Origin: Tabrizicola fusiformis
GTDB taxonomy: Bacteria > Pseudomonadota > Alphaproteobacteria > Rhodobacterales > Rhodobacteraceae
Length of the DNA stretch: 64,000 bases
Direction: 5' to 3'
NCBI RefSeq assembly: GCF_013328815.1
Contig: NZ_JABUHN010000007.1
Coordinates: 1-64,000 of the forward strand
Shown piece by piece: positions 1-9,605 of this stretch. Position 1 is the first letter of the stretch. Each line of letters begins with the position of its first letter. Position numbers and translations under genes: made by a program. The notes under the pieces are model-generated. The model ran no database searches and was not told where the DNA came from. It was given only the letters and a program-made list of their open reading frames with translations.

Positions 1-69
1 TACGACCGCTGCCCGATCCTCTTCCTCTCCGCCTGCGCCCTCGCCGCGACTGTCATCTATTGGTTGTGA
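1..69 (+). CDS. C-terminal end of an unidentified protein, cut by window edge
   Basis: An open frame runs from the window edge to a TGA at 67-69. Its last 22 codons read as a Tyr-Asp-Arg-Cys start followed by a hydrophobic stretch (Leu, Ala, Val, Ile, ending Tyr-Trp-Leu), which looks like a terminal membrane helix. It runs toward the HNH gene and its end overlaps that gene's end by 17 bases. The product cannot be identified from so little. It matters mainly because it shows that rplB does not follow rplW here. Confidence 0.35.
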   Translation, partial: YDRCPILFLSACALAATVIYWL

Positions 70-838
70 GTCCTGACCCTAGGGTGTAAGCCGTACTCGT
101 CGTAATCCACTTTGGGTTGATATTGATAACTAAGCGCCAATCTGCAAACGCATGGTAGATATGGGGATCGAGGTCCAAATCCCCAGTGAACGGGGTGACC
201 TGCCCCTCTGGTCGGTAAAGCGGCACATTCCTATTTCTGAAACGAAGGCGATCAAACGATACTATCCGGCCTACATATCCATCATGGGCAAATTCGATCT
301 TTTCGGCAGGGTGCGCCTCCATTGGCAGATTGTCGAGAACCTTGTGGTATTGGCTCATTAACCGATTAAGACCGAAGCCAAGTTCCGACAGGTGGGTTGC
401 TGGCTCCATGCGCACATGGCGTATCTGATATCCACGCATCACTGCGAATTCGTCCAGACGAGGCACGTTGAGGTAGGTGTACTGACTTATCACTCCTGCG
501 GACCAACGTTGAGCTGGCGTCAATTGGCCCTCTAGCCACGAAAGAAAATCAGAGCGTATCTGCCGCAGACGTTCCACAGTGTACTCTTCTTCATTGTCGT
601 CCACAATCTTGTGATGGTCGCGGCAAAGAAGCAGTAAGTTCTCGGGATCATTCCTGTCACCAGCAATATGCGCGCGACCTCGTGAAGCACTGAGCTTTGC
701 GCCAACGATGTGAGCGATTTCACCAATCAGAGAGCGCCCACCAGGCTTAGATTCCCAAGCTAACTTTTTACGACAAATTGCACATCGGGCGGCAAAGAGG
801 CCCCAGATCATTTTTTGCGTGATAACGCTTACAGTCAT
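53..838 (-). CDS. HNH endonuclease with unknown C-terminal domain
   Basis: The 261-residue protein carries an N-terminal HNH nuclease domain: a zinc-knuckle CxxC at residues 19/22, Glu-Ile-Ala-His at 40-43 (the first HNH histidine), Asn67, and Cys72-x-x-His75-His76. This is the standard metal-dependent DNA-nicking fold. The remaining roughly 150 residues match nothing I recognise. I chose ATG 838, preceded by AAGG about 11 bases upstream; an in-frame GTG at 862 is possible. Base composition is visibly lower in GC than the ribosomal genes beside it, and codon use is mixed, which suggests horizontal acquisition. It lies just beyond the rplW terminator with no partner gene visible. HNH proteins occur in phage defence, mobile elements and restriction, but no specific role can be assigned. 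Confidence 0.8.
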   Translation of the reverse strand: MTVSVITQKMIWGLFAARCAICRKKLAWESKPGGRSLIGEIAHIVGAKLSASRGRAHIAGDRNDPENLLLLCRDHHKIVDDNEEEYTVERLRQIRSDFLSWLEGQLTPAQRWSAGVISQYTYLNVPRLDEFAVMRGYQIRHVRMEPATHLSELGFGLNRLMSQYHKVLDNLPMEAHPAEKIEFAHDGYVGRIVSFDRLRFRNRNVPLYRPEGQVTPFTGDLDLDPHIYHAFADWRLVININPKWITTSTAYTLGSGLTTNR

Positions 839-892
839 GGAAGACGGCACCTTAAAGGACACTCAGTGCGAGAGTGCCACTCTCCTACCAAA

Positions 893-925
893 GAAAAAAG
901 CCCCCGCCTTCCGGCAGGGGCTTTC
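893..925 (-). terminator. Rho-independent terminator after rplW
   Basis: On the minus strand the stem AAAGCCCCTGCC is followed by a GGAA loop and GGCGGGGGCTTT, then continues into a T run. There is one A/C mismatch in the stem. It sits about 35 bases past the rplW stop codon and would end the rpsJ-rplW transcript before the HNH gene. Confidence 0.85.
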
Positions 926-958
926 ATTTCGTAGGTCGGGGTTTACCCCGACTCGCCG

Positions 959-1255
959 TCAAAGACCGGTCGACACGTCGATGGTGTTACCCGCTTCGAG
1001 CGTCACATAGGCCTTCTTCTTGTCGCTCCGCTCGCCGTTGCGGCCGCGGAACTTCTTGACCTTGCCTTTGGTGATGGTGGTGTTCACCGCCTTCACCTTG
1101 ACGCCAAAGACCGCCTCGACGGCTTCCTTGATCATCGGCTTGGTCGCGTCCATCGCCACCTGGAAGACAACCGCACCAGCTTCCGAGGCCATGGTGGCCT
1201 TTTCCGTGATGACCGGCTTCTTGATCAGGTCGTAGTGTTCGGGTTTCGCGCTCAT
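959..1255 (-). CDS. rplW: 50S ribosomal protein L23 (uL23)
   Basis: This 98-residue protein has the normal length for bacterial uL23. It has the typical opening around [14 protein letters not shown] and a central basic loop ([21 protein letters not shown]) that contacts 23S rRNA near the exit of the peptide tunnel, where trigger factor and SRP dock. Its ATG overlaps the rplD stop by four bases (ATGA), so translation is coupled. In most bacteria rplB follows at once; here a terminator and an HNH gene follow instead. Confidence 0.97.
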   Translation of the reverse strand: MSAKPEHYDLIKKPVITEKATMASEAGAVVFQVAMDATKPMIKEAVEAVFGVKVKAVNTTITKGKVKKFRGRNGERSDKKKAYVTLEAGNTIDVSTGL

Positions 1256-1872
1256 TTCAGACGAGCCTCCAGGGCTTCGACACCGGCCTTCGTGATCACC
1301 AGAGTGTCACGCTTGAGGATGTCATAGACGTTGGCGCCGATGGTCGGCAGCACATCCACCCCTTCGAGGTTGCGGGCGGCCAGCGCGAAATTCGCGTCAA
1401 CCACAGCACCGTCGATGATCAGGACGCGCTTCCAGCCACGTTCCTTGGCGGTCTTGGCCAGAGTGGCGGTCTTGGCTTCGTTCAGCGCAAGGCTGTCAAC
1501 GATCACCAGTTCACCGGCTTTGGCCTTGGCCGACAGCGCATGGCGAAGGCCAAGCGCGCGGAACTTCTTCGGCAGGTCATGGGCGTGGCTGCGCGGGGTC
1601 GGGCCCTTCACAACACCACCGTGACGGAAGATCGGGGCCTTCTTGGAACCGTGGCGTGCGCCGCCGGTGCCTTTCTGGCGATAGATCTTCTTGGTCGAGT
1701 AGGACACTTCGCCACGGGTCAGCACCGAATGGGTGCCGGCCTGTGCCTTGGCCCGCTGCCAGCGCACCACACGGTGCAGGATGTCGGCGCGCGGGTCGAG
1801 ACCGAACAGCGCTTCGTCCAGATCGATGGAACCGGCAGCGGCCCCATCCAGCGAGATCACATCAAGTTTCAT
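1252..1872 (-). CDS. rplD: 50S ribosomal protein L4 (uL4)
   Basis: A 206-residue uL4, a 23S rRNA-binding protein with a long loop lining the exit tunnel. The conserved loop is visible at about residues 50-95 (motifs around [24 protein letters not shown] and [12 protein letters not shown]). In enterobacteria L4 also represses its own S10 operon. I see no clear equivalent leader here, because rpsJ is preceded by repeat sequence. The start codon overlaps the rplC stop by four bases, and the stop overlaps rplW. Confidence 0.97.
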   Translation of the reverse strand: MKLDVISLDGAAAGSIDLDEALFGLDPRADILHRVVRWQRAKAQAGTHSVLTRGEVSYSTKKIYRQKGTGGARHGSKKAPIFRHGGVVKGPTPRSHAHDLPKKFRALGLRHALSAKAKAGELVIVDSLALNEAKTATLAKTAKERGWKRVLIIDGAVVDANFALAARNLEGVDVLPTIGANVYDILKRDTLVITKAGVEALEARLK

Positions 1873-2585
1873 GCTTCACCCCCAGCGGTCGCCACATCGG
1901 CAACCGGAGCGGCGGCACGCACGGCGGCCGGTTTCGGCGCGTCGGCATGGGCCGGTTTCTTCACGGCGTCCTTGACGGTAACCCAGCCACCCTTGGAGCC
2001 GGGCACAGCGCCCTTCACCATGATCAGGCCGCGGTCGGCGTCGGTGCGCACGATTTGCAGGTTCTGCGTGGTGGTGCGCACGGCGCCAAGATGGCCAGCC
2101 ATCTTCTTGCCCTTGAACACCTTGCCCGGATCCTGGCACTGGCCGGTCGAACCGTGCGAGCGGTGCGAAACCGACACACCGTGCGAAGCCCGCAGACCGC
2201 CGAAGTTGTGCCGCTTCATCGCACCGGCAAAGCCCTTACCGATCGAGGTGCCGGCGATGTCAACGAACTGACCCGCCAGATAGTGGTCGGCGGTGATTTC
2301 CGCGCCCACTTCGATCAGGCAATCCGGCGTCACGCGGAATTCCGCGATCTTGCGCTTGGGCGCCACATTCGCCTTGGCGAAGTGGCCACGCTGGGCTGCG
2401 GTGGTCCGCTTGGCCTTGGCATTGCCCGCGCCGAGCTGGACGGCAGTATAGCCGTCCTTGTCAGCAGTGCGCTGCGCGACCACTTGCAGATTGTCGAGTT
2501 GGAGAACGGTCACCGGAACCTGGGTGCCGTTTTCGAGGAACAGCCGGGTCATGCCCAGCTTCTTTGCGATAACGCCTGAACGCAT
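1869..2585 (-). CDS. rplC: 50S ribosomal protein L3 (uL3)
   Basis: A 238-residue uL3, which nucleates early 50S assembly near the peptidyl-transferase centre. Family landmarks are the start [16 protein letters not shown], the [19 protein letters not shown] segment, and the [16 protein letters not shown] loop containing the glutamine that PrmB methylates. Beyond the usual end it has a tail of about 30 residues rich in Ala and Pro, common in Rhodobacteraceae L3. It lies 12 bases after rpsJ and overlaps rplD. Confidence 0.97.
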   Translation of the reverse strand: MRSGVIAKKLGMTRLFLENGTQVPVTVLQLDNLQVVAQRTADKDGYTAVQLGAGNAKAKRTTAAQRGHFAKANVAPKRKIAEFRVTPDCLIEVGAEITADHYLAGQFVDIAGTSIGKGFAGAMKRHNFGGLRASHGVSVSHRSHGSTGQCQDPGKVFKGKKMAGHLGAVRTTTQNLQIVRTDADRGLIMVKGAVPGSKGGWVTVKDAVKKPAHADAPKPAAVRAAAPVADVATAGGEA

Positions 2586-2597
2586 CTCTCTGTCCCC

Positions 2598-2906
2598 TTA
2601 CACTTTGATCTCGACATCCACGCCAGCGGCGAGGTCGAGCTTCATCAGCGCGTCCACGGTCTGGGGGGTCGGATCAACGATGTCGAGAAGACGCTTGTGC
2701 GTCCGGATTTCCCACTGGTCGCGCGACTTCTTGTCGATGTGCGGACCACGCAGAACGGTGAATTTCTCGATCTTGTTCGGCAGCGGAATCGGGCCGCGCA
2801 CGGTGGCGCCGGTGCGCTTTGCCGTGCTGACGATTTCCGCGGTGCTGGCGTCCAGCACCCGGTAATCGAAGGCTTTCAACCGAATGCGGATGGTTTGACC
2901 TTGCAT
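2598..2906 (-). CDS. rpsJ: 30S ribosomal protein S10 (uS10)
   Basis: The 102-residue protein begins [19 protein letters not shown], the standard uS10 start, so an upstream in-frame extension to 2984 is rejected. A Shine-Dalgarno AAGGAA lies just upstream. S10 (NusE) is a head protein of the small subunit and also pairs with NusB in antitermination and with NusG to couple transcription to translation. It is the first gene of the truncated S10 operon. The region upstream holds two palindromes and no convincing promoter, so read-through from tufA is likely. Confidence 0.97.
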   Translation of the reverse strand: MQGQTIRIRLKAFDYRVLDASTAEIVSTAKRTGATVRGPIPLPNKIEKFTVLRGPHIDKKSRDQWEIRTHKRLLDIVDPTPQTVDALMKLDLAAGVDVEIKV

Positions 2907-2927
2907 CTGTTTTTCCTTCTGAACGTA

Positions 2928-2948
2928 GGGCGGGCAACAGGCCCGCCC
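2928..2948. repeat. Palindromic repeat copy 1 (GC variant)
   Basis: Arms GGGCGGGC (2928-2935) and GCCCGCCC (2941-2948) flank a five-base loop, and the copy is preceded by GTA. It shares the GTAGGNNGGGCAA layout of the other copies. It lies between tufA and rpsJ. Confidence 0.6.
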
Positions 2949-2973
2949 CATAGGTTCACTGTGTTTCAAGGGT

Positions 2974-2996
2974 AGGCTGGGCAATTTGCCCAGCCT
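2974..2996. repeat. Palindromic repeat copy 2
   Basis: A perfect inverted repeat with 11-base arms (AGGCTGGGCAA and its complement) around a single T. It lies just beyond the tufA stop codon. It may act as a transcript-end hairpin or an RNA-stabilising structure. Confidence 0.75.
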
Positions 2997-3010
2997 GTTG
3001 GTTCATTCGC

Positions 3011-4186
3011 TTATGCGATGATCTTCGAGACCACGCCGGCGCCGACGGTGCGGCCGCCTTCGCGGATGGCGAAGCGCAGTTTTTCTTCCATGGCGATCGG
3101 CGCGATCAGTTCGACGTTGAACTTCAGGTTGTCGCCCGGCATCACCATTTCAGTGCCTTCCGGCAGTTGCACGGTGCCCGTCACGTCCGTCGTGCGGAAG
3201 TAGAATTGCGGACGGTAGTTCGCAAAGAACGGCGTGTGACGGCCGCCTTCTTCCTTCGTCAGGATATAGGCTTCGGCTTCGAACTTGGTGTGCGGGTTCA
3301 CCGACTTCGGCTTGCACAGCACCTGGCCGCGCTCAACGCCGTCACGGTCGATGCCGCGCAGCAGCACGCCGACGTTGTCGCCAGCTTCACCACGATCCAA
3401 GAGCTTGCGGAACATCTCGACGCCGGTGCAGACCGACTTCTTGGTGTCACGGATGCCGACGATTTCAACTTCGTCGCCGACGTTGATCACGCCACGCTCG
3501 ATCCGGCCGGTCACAACCGTGCCGCGGCCCGAGATCGAGAACACGTCTTCGATCGGCATCAGGAACGGCTGGTCAACCGCACGCGCCGGGGTCGGGATAT
3601 ACGAATCGACCGCAGCCAGCAGGGCGCGGATCGAATCTTCACCGATGTCCTTGCGCTCGCCGATCATCGCCTGGTGGGCCGAGCCCTTGATGATCGGAAT
3701 GTCGTCGCCGGGGTATTCGTAGGACGAGAACAGCTCGCGCAGTTCCATTTCCACCAGCTCGATCAGCTCTTCGTCATCAACAAGGTCAACCTTGTTCATG
3801 TAGCAGACCATGTAGGGAATGCCCACCTGACGGCCAAGCAGGATATGCTCGCGGGTCTGCGGCATCGGGCCGTCCGAAGCCGCGCAAACCAGGATCGCGC
3901 CGTCCATCTGCGCCGCACCCGTGATCATGTTCTTCACATAGTCGGCGTGGCCGGGGCAATCGACGTGCGCGTAGTGACGGTTCTCCGTCTCATACTCAAC
4001 GTGCGCCGTCGAAATCGTGATCCCACGAGCCCGCTCTTCCGGCGCACCGTCGATCTGGTCATAGGCGCGGAATTCACCAAAATACTTGGTGATCGCTGCC
4101 GTCAGCGTCGTCTTCCCATGGTCAACGTGGCCAATCGTGCCAATGTTGACGTGCGGTTTCGTCCGTTCAAACTTTGCCTTTGCCAT
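3011..4186 (-). CDS. tuf: Elongation factor Tu, copy 1
   Basis: A 391-residue EF-Tu, which delivers aminoacyl-tRNA to the ribosomal A site as a GTP complex. GTPase motifs are G1 GHVDHGKTT at residues 19-27, G3 DCPGHADY near 80 and G4 NKVD near 135. Domains 2 and 3 follow with normal length, starting around residue 200 (the [19 protein letters not shown] segment). It follows fusA in str-operon order, but an 80-base spacer with two palindromes separates them. The product is identical to that of the second tuf gene at 23672-24847. Confidence 0.98.
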   Translation of the reverse strand: MAKAKFERTKPHVNIGTIGHVDHGKTTLTAAITKYFGEFRAYDQIDGAPEERARGITISTAHVEYETENRHYAHVDCPGHADYVKNMITGAAQMDGAILVCAASDGPMPQTREHILLGRQVGIPYMVCYMNKVDLVDDEELIELVEMELRELFSSYEYPGDDIPIIKGSAHQAMIGERKDIGEDSIRALLAAVDSYIPTPARAVDQPFLMPIEDVFSISGRGTVVTGRIERGVINVGDEVEIVGIRDTKKSVCTGVEMFRKLLDRGEAGDNVGVLLRGIDRDGVERGQVLCKPKSVNPHTKFEAEAYILTKEEGGRHTPFFANYRPQFYFRTTDVTGTVQLPEGTEMVMPGDNLKFNVELIAPIAMEEKLRFAIREGGRTVGAGVVSKIIA

Positions 4187-4203
4187 GATGGCCTCCTATT
4201 TCG

Positions 4204-4233
4204 GTAGGCGGATGGGCAAATTGCCCATCCTAC
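4204..4233. repeat. Palindromic repeat copy 3
   Basis: GTAGGCG leads into perfect 10-base arms (GGATGGGCAA and its complement, 4210-4230) around one A, and then TAC. It lies in the fusA-tufA spacer. Confidence 0.8.
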
Positions 4234-4239
4234 GGGATG

Positions 4240-4263
4240 GTAGGATGGGCGATCCGCCCATCC
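4240..4263. repeat. Palindromic repeat copy 4
   Basis: GTA followed by arms GGATGGGC (4243-4250) and GCCCATCC (4256-4263), with a GATCC centre. It is in direct tandem with copy 3 and ends about 3 bases before the fusA stop codon. Confidence 0.8.
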
Positions 4264-4266
4264 CGC

Positions 4267-6393
4267 TTATGCGTATTTCTTCTGGATTTCCTGGCTGATG
4301 TTTTCCGGCACAGCGTCGTAATGGTCGAATTCCATCGAGAACACAGCCCGGCCCGAGGTCATCGAGCGCAGTTGGTTGATGTAGCCGAACATGTTCGCCA
4401 GCGGAACCATCGCGGCGATGACGTTCGCGTTGCCGCGGCTGTCCTGCCCGTTGATCATGCCCCGACGCGAGGTCAGGTCGCCGATGACGCCGCCGGTGTA
4501 TTCTTCCGGGGTGACGACTTCGACTTTCATGATCGGTTCCAGAAGCTTGGCACCAGCCTTCTTCAGACCGTCGCGCATTGCGGCGCGCGAGGCGATTTCG
4601 AAGGCCAGAACCGAGGAGTCAACATCGTGGAAGGCGCCGTCGATCAGTTGCACCTTGAAGTCGATCACCGGGAAGCCTGCAAGCGGACCCGAGTCCATGA
4701 CCGACTTGATGCCCTTTTCGACGCCGGGGATATATTCCTTCGGCACCGCACCGCCCACGATCTTGGATTCGAACGAATAGCCTTCGCCCGGTTCCGTCGG
4801 CGAGATGACCAGCTTCACGCGCGCAAACTGGCCGGTGCCCCCGGTCTGTTTCTTGTGCGTGTAGTCGATCTCATGCTCGCGCGAGATGGTTTCGCGGTAG
4901 GCCACCTGCGGCGCACCGATATTCGCCTCGACCTTGAACTCGCGGCGCATACGGTCCACGAGGATGTCGAGGTGAAGTTCGCCCATGCCCTTCATGATGG
5001 TCTGACCGCTTTCGAGGTCGGTCTCCACGCGGAAGGACGGGTCTTCGGCAGCCAGACGGGCAAGCGCAATGCCCATCTTTTCCTGGTCGGCCTTGGTCTT
5101 CGGTTCCACCGCGATTTCGATAACCGGGACCGGGAAGGTCATGGTTTCGAGAACGACGGGCGCCGCCGGATCACAGAGCGTGTCCCCGGTGGTGGTTTCC
5201 TTGAGGCCGCCGAGCGCGATGATGTCGCCGGCGAAGGCTTCGGTGATTTCCTCACGCTCGATGGCGTGCATCATCATCATGCGGCCAACGCGCTCGCGGC
5301 GCTGCTTAGTCGCGTTCATCATCGCATCGCCCTTGGCCAGCTTGCCCGAATAGATCCGGGTGAAGGTCAAGGAGCCGACGAAGGGGTCGTTCATGATCTT
5401 GAACGCCAGACCCGAGAAGGGCTGGGCATCATCGGCCGAACGGGCGATGTTGCGGGTTTCCGTCTCGTCGCCCGGCGCAAAGCCCATGTAGGGCGGCACG
5501 TCCAGCGGCGAAGGCAGATAGTCGATCACGGCGTTCAGAAGGGGCTGCACGCCCTTGTTCTTGAACGAAGAACCAGCCATCACCGGAACGAAGTCGATCG
5601 CCAGCGTGCCCTTGCGGATCAGGGCGCGCAGGGTTTCGGCGTCCGGCTCGTTGCCTTCGAGATAGGCTTCCATGGCGTCATCGTCCTGACCCACGGCGGT
5701 TTCGATCAGGTTCAGGCGCCATTCGTCGGCGGCATCCTTCAGATCGGCGCGGATCGGCTGACGCTTCCACGAAGCGCCCAGATCTTCGCCCTCATAGACC
5801 CATTCTTCCATGGTCACGAGGTCGATGATGCCTTCCAGCTTGTCCTCGGCGCCGATCGGCAGGACGATCGGCATGGCGTTGGCGCCAGTCCGGTCCTTGA
5901 TCATCTTCACGCATTTGAAGAAGTCGGCGCCGGTCTTGTCCATCTTGTTGACGAACACGATCCGCGGAACCTTGTAGCGGTCAGCCTGACGCCACACGGT
6001 TTCGGTCTGCGGTTCCACACCTGCGTTGCCGTCCAGAAGAACGACAGCGCCATCGAGAACGGCCAGCGAACGCTCGACTTCAATGGTGAAGTCAACGTGG
6101 CCGGGGGTGTCGATGATGTTGAAACGGAACTTCTTGGACTTGTCCGAAGTGTCCGCGCCGGAATCGATCTGACGGTTCCAGAACGTGGTCGTGGCAGCCG
6201 AAGTGATGGTGATGCCGCGCTCTTGTTCTTGCTCCATCCAGTCCATCGTGGCGGCGCCGTCATGGACTTCGCCGATCTTGTGGGACTTGCCGGTGTAGTA
6301 AAGGATGCGCTCGGAGGTCGTGGTCTTGCCGGCATCAATGTGCGCAATGATGCCGAAGTTACGATAGCGGTCGAGCGGATAGTCGCGTGCCAT
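4267..6393 (-). CDS. fusA: Elongation factor G
   Basis: The 708-residue translocation GTPase drives tRNA-mRNA movement and, with RRF, ribosome recycling. Visible motifs are the P-loop [13 protein letters not shown] near residue 17, the [11 protein letters not shown] switch, DTPGHVDF near 95 and the NKMD specificity motif near 149. Domains 2 to 5 follow at normal length. It starts 9 bases after rpsG and is co-transcribed with it in the str operon order rpsL-rpsG-fusA-tuf. Confidence 0.98.
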   Translation of the reverse strand: MARDYPLDRYRNFGIIAHIDAGKTTTSERILYYTGKSHKIGEVHDGAATMDWMEQEQERGITITSAATTTFWNRQIDSGADTSDKSKKFRFNIIDTPGHVDFTIEVERSLAVLDGAVVLLDGNAGVEPQTETVWRQADRYKVPRIVFVNKMDKTGADFFKCVKMIKDRTGANAMPIVLPIGAEDKLEGIIDLVTMEEWVYEGEDLGASWKRQPIRADLKDAADEWRLNLIETAVGQDDDAMEAYLEGNEPDAETLRALIRKGTLAIDFVPVMAGSSFKNKGVQPLLNAVIDYLPSPLDVPPYMGFAPGDETETRNIARSADDAQPFSGLAFKIMNDPFVGSLTFTRIYSGKLAKGDAMMNATKQRRERVGRMMMMHAIEREEITEAFAGDIIALGGLKETTTGDTLCDPAAPVVLETMTFPVPVIEIAVEPKTKADQEKMGIALARLAAEDPSFRVETDLESGQTIMKGMGELHLDILVDRMRREFKVEANIGAPQVAYRETISREHEIDYTHKKQTGGTGQFARVKLVISPTEPGEGYSFESKIVGGAVPKEYIPGVEKGIKSVMDSGPLAGFPVIDFKVQLIDGAFHDVDSSVLAFEIASRAAMRDGLKKAGAKLLEPIMKVEVVTPEEYTGGVIGDLTSRRGMINGQDSRGNANVIAAMVPLANMFGYINQLRSMTSGRAVFSMEFDHYDAVPENISQEIQKKYA

Positions 6394-6402
6394 GATGCCC
6401 TC

Positions 6403-6873
6403 TTACCAACGGTAGTGGCTGAATGCTTTGTTCGCATCCGCCATCTTGTGGGTATCTTCGCGTTTCTTGACAGCCGTACCACGGTTGTTGACGGCATCCG
6501 ACAATTCGGCGGCCAGACGCTCTTCCATGGTGTTTTCGTTGCGCTTGCGGGCAGCGATGATCAGCCAGCGGATCGCCAGCGCCTCGCGGCGCTCGGAGCG
6601 GACTTCGACCGGAACCTGATAGGTCGCACCGCCGACGCGGCGCGAACGCACTTCAAGCGACGGCTTCACATTGTCCAGCGCCTCGTGAAAGGCTTGGACC
6701 GGCTCGCGCTTCAGGCGGGCCTGAACGCGCTCAAGCGCGCCATAGACGATGGACTCGGCGACGGATTTCTTGCCGTCGAGCATCAGGTTGTTCATGAATT
6801 TGGTGATAACGCGGTCGCCATATTTGGCGTCCGGGAGAATTTCGCGCTTCTCTGCGGCGTGACGACGGGACAT
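6403..6873 (-). CDS. rpsG: 30S ribosomal protein S7 (uS7)
   Basis: At 156 residues this is the standard length for uS7, which nucleates the 30S head and binds 16S rRNA near the mRNA exit. It starts [20 protein letters not shown] and has the central [12 protein letters not shown] motif and a basic C-terminal end (KAFSHYRW). It lies 20 bases after rpsL and just before fusA. In E. coli S7 represses this operon; no matching site is evident to me in the short rpsL-rpsG gap here. Confidence 0.98.
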   Translation of the reverse strand: MSRRHAAEKREILPDAKYGDRVITKFMNNLMLDGKKSVAESIVYGALERVQARLKREPVQAFHEALDNVKPSLEVRSRRVGGATYQVPVEVRSERREALAIRWLIIAARKRNENTMEERLAAELSDAVNNRGTAVKKREDTHKMADANKAFSHYRW

Positions 6874-6893
6874 GTTCCGCTACCTCTCCTGGA

Positions 6894-7265
6894 TCACTTC
6901 GGACGCTTGGCGCCGTATTTCGAACGACGCTGACGACGATCTTTGACGCCCTGGGTATCCAGAACACCGCGCAGGATGTGGTAACGCACACCCGGAAGGT
7001 CTTTCACGCGGCCGCCGCGGATCAGAACCACCGAGTGTTCCTGAAGGTTGTGCTTTTCGCCGGGAATGTAGGAGATCACTTCGAAACCGTTGGTCAGGCG
7101 CACCTTGGCAACCTTCCGCATAGCGGAGTTCGGCTTTTTCGGAGTGGTGGTGTAGACGCGGGTGCAAACCCCACGCTTTTGCGGGCAGGATTCCAAGTGC
7201 TGCGACTTGGACTTCCGCACGTTCGCTTCCCGCGGTTTGCGGATCAGCTGTTGAATAGTCGGCAT
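6894..7265 (-). CDS. rpsL: 30S ribosomal protein S12 (uS12)
   Basis: A 123-residue uS12 from the decoding site, which helps control accuracy of tRNA selection. The two loops where streptomycin-resistance changes arise are wild type here: KKPNSAMRK and [12 protein letters not shown], with both lysines present. Start ATG 7265 has a GGGGAA sequence 5-10 bases upstream. It is the first gene of the str group. A 249-base untranslated stretch precedes it on this strand. Confidence 0.98.
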   Translation of the reverse strand: MPTIQQLIRKPREANVRKSKSQHLESCPQKRGVCTRVYTTTPKKPNSAMRKVAKVRLTNGFEVISYIPGEKHNLQEHSVVLIRGGRVKDLPGVRYHILRGVLDTQGVKDRRQRRSKYGAKRPK

Positions 7266-7454
7266 TCACGTTCCCCGTGTTGCTCTGTCAATACTCGCAC
7301 CGGACCCCGGCACGCTGCTTCTCGACGTGTGCCTTGCGCGAATCGCAAAACACAACACCGCATCTGCCCGGATGACCCGAGACGACGCGGTGGAATTCCA
7401 GAGGATCGGGGTCGTTCAGGCCCGGATCTTGACCACATCAAGCATTCTGACCCC

Positions 7455-7478
7455 CACGGCAGAGAATCTCTGCCATGG
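7455..7478. repeat. Inverted repeat between the LAB_N gene and rpsL
   Basis: CCACGGCAGAGA and its near-perfect complement (one T·G pair) meet at a single A. This forms a strong hairpin about 40 bases after the LAB_N stop codon. There is no T run, so it may be a weak terminator or an mRNA 3' end structure rather than a classic terminator. The rest of 7266-7514 should hold the rpsL promoter, but I found no convincing -35/-10 pair. Confidence 0.4.
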
Positions 7479-7514
7479 AAGTGATCGGGGGGATAAGGGG
7501 TTCGCCCTGTGATG

Positions 7515-7838
7515 TCAAGGCGCCGCGCCGGGGTCGGCTTCCCGGGCACGATTGCGATGGATCAGCCACAGATTGCGCGAATAGATCACCACGCCGGGCA
7601 ATTGGCCCAGGATGATCACCGGCTCAAGCTTCTTGATGCCGTAGATCAGCACGATCAGCCCGCCGATGATCGAGAAATACCAGAAGGCCACCGGCACAAC
7701 CGAATTTCCCGCCCGTTCGGACGCGAGCCATTGCACCACGAAACGCGCGGTGAACATCAGTTGCCCGGCCAGACCGAAGATCAGCCAGGCCGCCTCGCCG
7801 GGGGTTTCGGCGCCGAAAGTGACCAGAAGCCAGTGCAT
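7515..7838 (-). CDS. Small membrane protein of the lipid A biosynthesis N-terminal domain (LAB_N) family
   Basis: This 107-residue protein has three predicted membrane segments (about residues 15-40, 45-65 and 70-90) and LAB_N hallmarks such as GQLMFTARFVVQWLASE, VPVAFWYFSIIGG and YSRNLWLI. The domain is named for its presence next to LpxB and usually stands alone, paired with a GT2 glycosyltransferase, as here. It begins directly after the stop of that glycosyltransferase gene (TAG-ATG). The pair probably acts on a lipid-linked sugar in the cell envelope; the exact substrate is unknown. Confidence 0.85.
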   Translation of the reverse strand: MHWLLVTFGAETPGEAAWLIFGLAGQLMFTARFVVQWLASERAGNSVVPVAFWYFSIIGGLIVLIYGIKKLEPVIILGQLPGVVIYSRNLWLIHRNRAREADPGAAP

Positions 7839-8561
7839 CTATTCCTCCGCCAGCGGCTGCGCCTTTTTGCGCCGCCGGATCAGCCAGGCCACGCCCAGCA
7901 GGTCCACCGCCCCCACCGCAGCCCGTTGCAGGTTGGAATAGTTCGAGCGCCCTGCCCCGCGTGGCCGGTGGCTGACATCGACATGGGCGATCTGCCAGCC
8001 ATCGCGGGCAAACAGCGCAGGAAGATAGCGGTGCATGTGATCGAAATAGGGCAGCGCCAGAAACCCCTCGCGCCGGAACGCCTTGAGCCCGCAGCCGGTG
8101 TCGCGGGTGTGGTCATCCAGCACCCAGGCCCGCAGCCGGTTGGCCGCGCGTGACGCCAGCTTCTTGGACCATGTATCCTGCCGCCCGACACGCTGCCCCG
8201 CCACCAGCCCGATCCGCCCCGATGCATCGGCCATGAGCGGCGCCACCAGCCCGGGCAGTTCCTCGGGCGGATTCTGGCCGTCACCGTCCAGCGTGCAGAC
8301 CAGTGGCGCCTGCGCCGCGCGCACGCCGGAATGCACCGCCGCCGATTGCCCGCCGGAACGGTCGTGCCGGATCAGCCGCAAATGCGGCATGGTTTGCGCC
8401 CGCGCCCGCAGCACCGCCGCCGTGCTGTCGGTGGACCCGTCATCGACAACGATGATCTCGAACGCGCCGACATCGGTCAGCGCCCGGTCGATCCCCTCGA
8501 CCAGCGCGACGATGTTCTCGGCCTCGTTCTTGCAGGGGATGACGACGGAAAGCTGGATCAT
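7839..8561 (-). CDS. Family 2 glycosyltransferase (dolichol-phosphate mannosyltransferase-like)
   Basis: The 240-residue protein opens MIQLSVVIPCKNEAENI. It has the GT-A nucleotide-binding DDGS at about residues 40-43, the metal-binding region LDGDGQNPPEE near 92, and the basic GRSNYSNLQR motif of DPM1/ArnC-type enzymes near 215. These enzymes move a sugar from a nucleotide donor to a polyprenyl phosphate at the inner membrane. I place the start at ATG 8561 (AAGG upstream) rather than an in-frame extension to 8621. It has no long C-terminal membrane domain; the partner LAB_N protein may anchor it. Confidence 0.85.
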   Translation of the reverse strand: MIQLSVVIPCKNEAENIVALVEGIDRALTDVGAFEIIVVDDGSTDSTAAVLRARAQTMPHLRLIRHDRSGGQSAAVHSGVRAAQAPLVCTLDGDGQNPPEELPGLVAPLMADASGRIGLVAGQRVGRQDTWSKKLASRAANRLRAWVLDDHTRDTGCGLKAFRREGFLALPYFDHMHRYLPALFARDGWQIAHVDVSHRPRGAGRSNYSNLQRAAVGAVDLLGVAWLIRRRKKAQPLAEE

Positions 8562-8625
8562 GGGGGCGCCTTGCGCGAAAGCCGCGCCGGTCTCTATAGG
8601 GCCAAGACCGCCGCCGTGCAATTGT

Positions 8626-9519
8626 TCACCCGGCCGCAGCAGCGGCCGCGCGCCGCCGCGCCCGTTCCCGCGTAAGGGTATAAAGCCCTGTTGCCACCAC
8701 GACCGCCGCGCCGATCAGGGTCAGCCCGTCCGGCAAGGTGCCGAACAGCGCCCAGCCCAGCACGATGGCCCAGAGGAGCGAGGTATAGCGGAACGGCGCC
8801 ACGACGCCGATATCGCCCACCCGCATCACCATCACCGCCATGAGATAGCCCACCACCAGCGCCAGCGAGGCACAGCCGATTGTTGCCGCCTCGCGCAGCG
8901 ACAGGGGCTGCCAGCCCTGCACCAGCACCCCCGCCAGCCCCATGCCGGTCACCGCGACCGAAGCCCAGACCGCCACCGCCGCCGAAGGCGTGGCGCGCGA
9001 CAGGGTGCGCGTCGAAAGATCGCGCACCACCACACAGGCCACCGAAGCCAGCCCCATCAGAGACCAGTGGTCAAACCCCTCGGTCCCCGGACGCACAATC
9101 AGCAGGACACCTGCAAAGCCCACACCGATGGCCGACATCCGCCGCCAGCCGATCGGCTCTTTCAGCCAGAGCGCAGCACCCAGCGTCACCGCCAGCGGCA
9201 GCGCCTGCAGGATGGCCGAAAGATTGGCCAGCGGCATATGCATCAGCGCCGTCAGGAACAGCGCCGTCGCCACCACCTCGGCGACCGAGCGCAGCGCGAT
9301 CACCCGGCGGTCGCGCCCGGCGGGAAACAGATTGAATCCCCCCGTCGTCATCCGCGCGATGAAAAGAAGCGCAACCGTTGCCACCAGCCCGCGCAGGGTG
9401 ATGGCCTGAAACAGCGGCACGGTCTTGGTCGCGGCCTTCATGAAGCTGTCGTTGACCGTAAAGGCCAGCATCGAGCCGCACATCAACAGGATGCCGCGGG
9501 CATTGTCGGAAAGGGTCAT
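8626..9519 (-). CDS. EamA/DMT-family transporter
   Basis: A 297-residue integral membrane protein with about ten hydrophobic helices arranged as two EamA repeats (MCGSMLAFTVNDSFMKAA at the N-terminal repeat; VAVWASVAVTGMGLAG at the second). This drug/metabolite transporter superfamily exports varied small metabolites, and the substrate cannot be read from sequence. It lies downstream of rpoC past a terminator and 64 bases ahead of the glycosyltransferase, on the same strand. Confidence 0.9.
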   Translation of the reverse strand: MTLSDNARGILLMCGSMLAFTVNDSFMKAATKTVPLFQAITLRGLVATVALLFIARMTTGGFNLFPAGRDRRVIALRSVAEVVATALFLTALMHMPLANLSAILQALPLAVTLGAALWLKEPIGWRRMSAIGVGFAGVLLIVRPGTEGFDHWSLMGLASVACVVVRDLSTRTLSRATPSAAVAVWASVAVTGMGLAGVLVQGWQPLSLREAATIGCASLALVVGYLMAVMVMRVGDIGVVAPFRYTSLLWAIVLGWALFGTLPDGLTLIGAAVVVATGLYTLTRERARRRAAAAAAG

Positions 9520-9605
9520 TGCGGCTCCGTGCCTTGCGCCCGTCCAGACTTAACCGCGCCGCCCGGCAGGCGGAAGACCCCGCTTCCGCCGCAGCGCGGC
9601 AATGA

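Noticed and set aside
4237-6933. An 898-codon open frame opposite fusA and rpsG
   Set aside because: Antisense shadow of highly expressed genes, rich in His, Arg and Asp as expected from the reverse reading of their codons.
7504-8153. Plus-strand frame opposite the LAB_N and glycosyltransferase genes
   Set aside because: No family features, and the minus-strand pair has catalytic motifs and ribosome sites.
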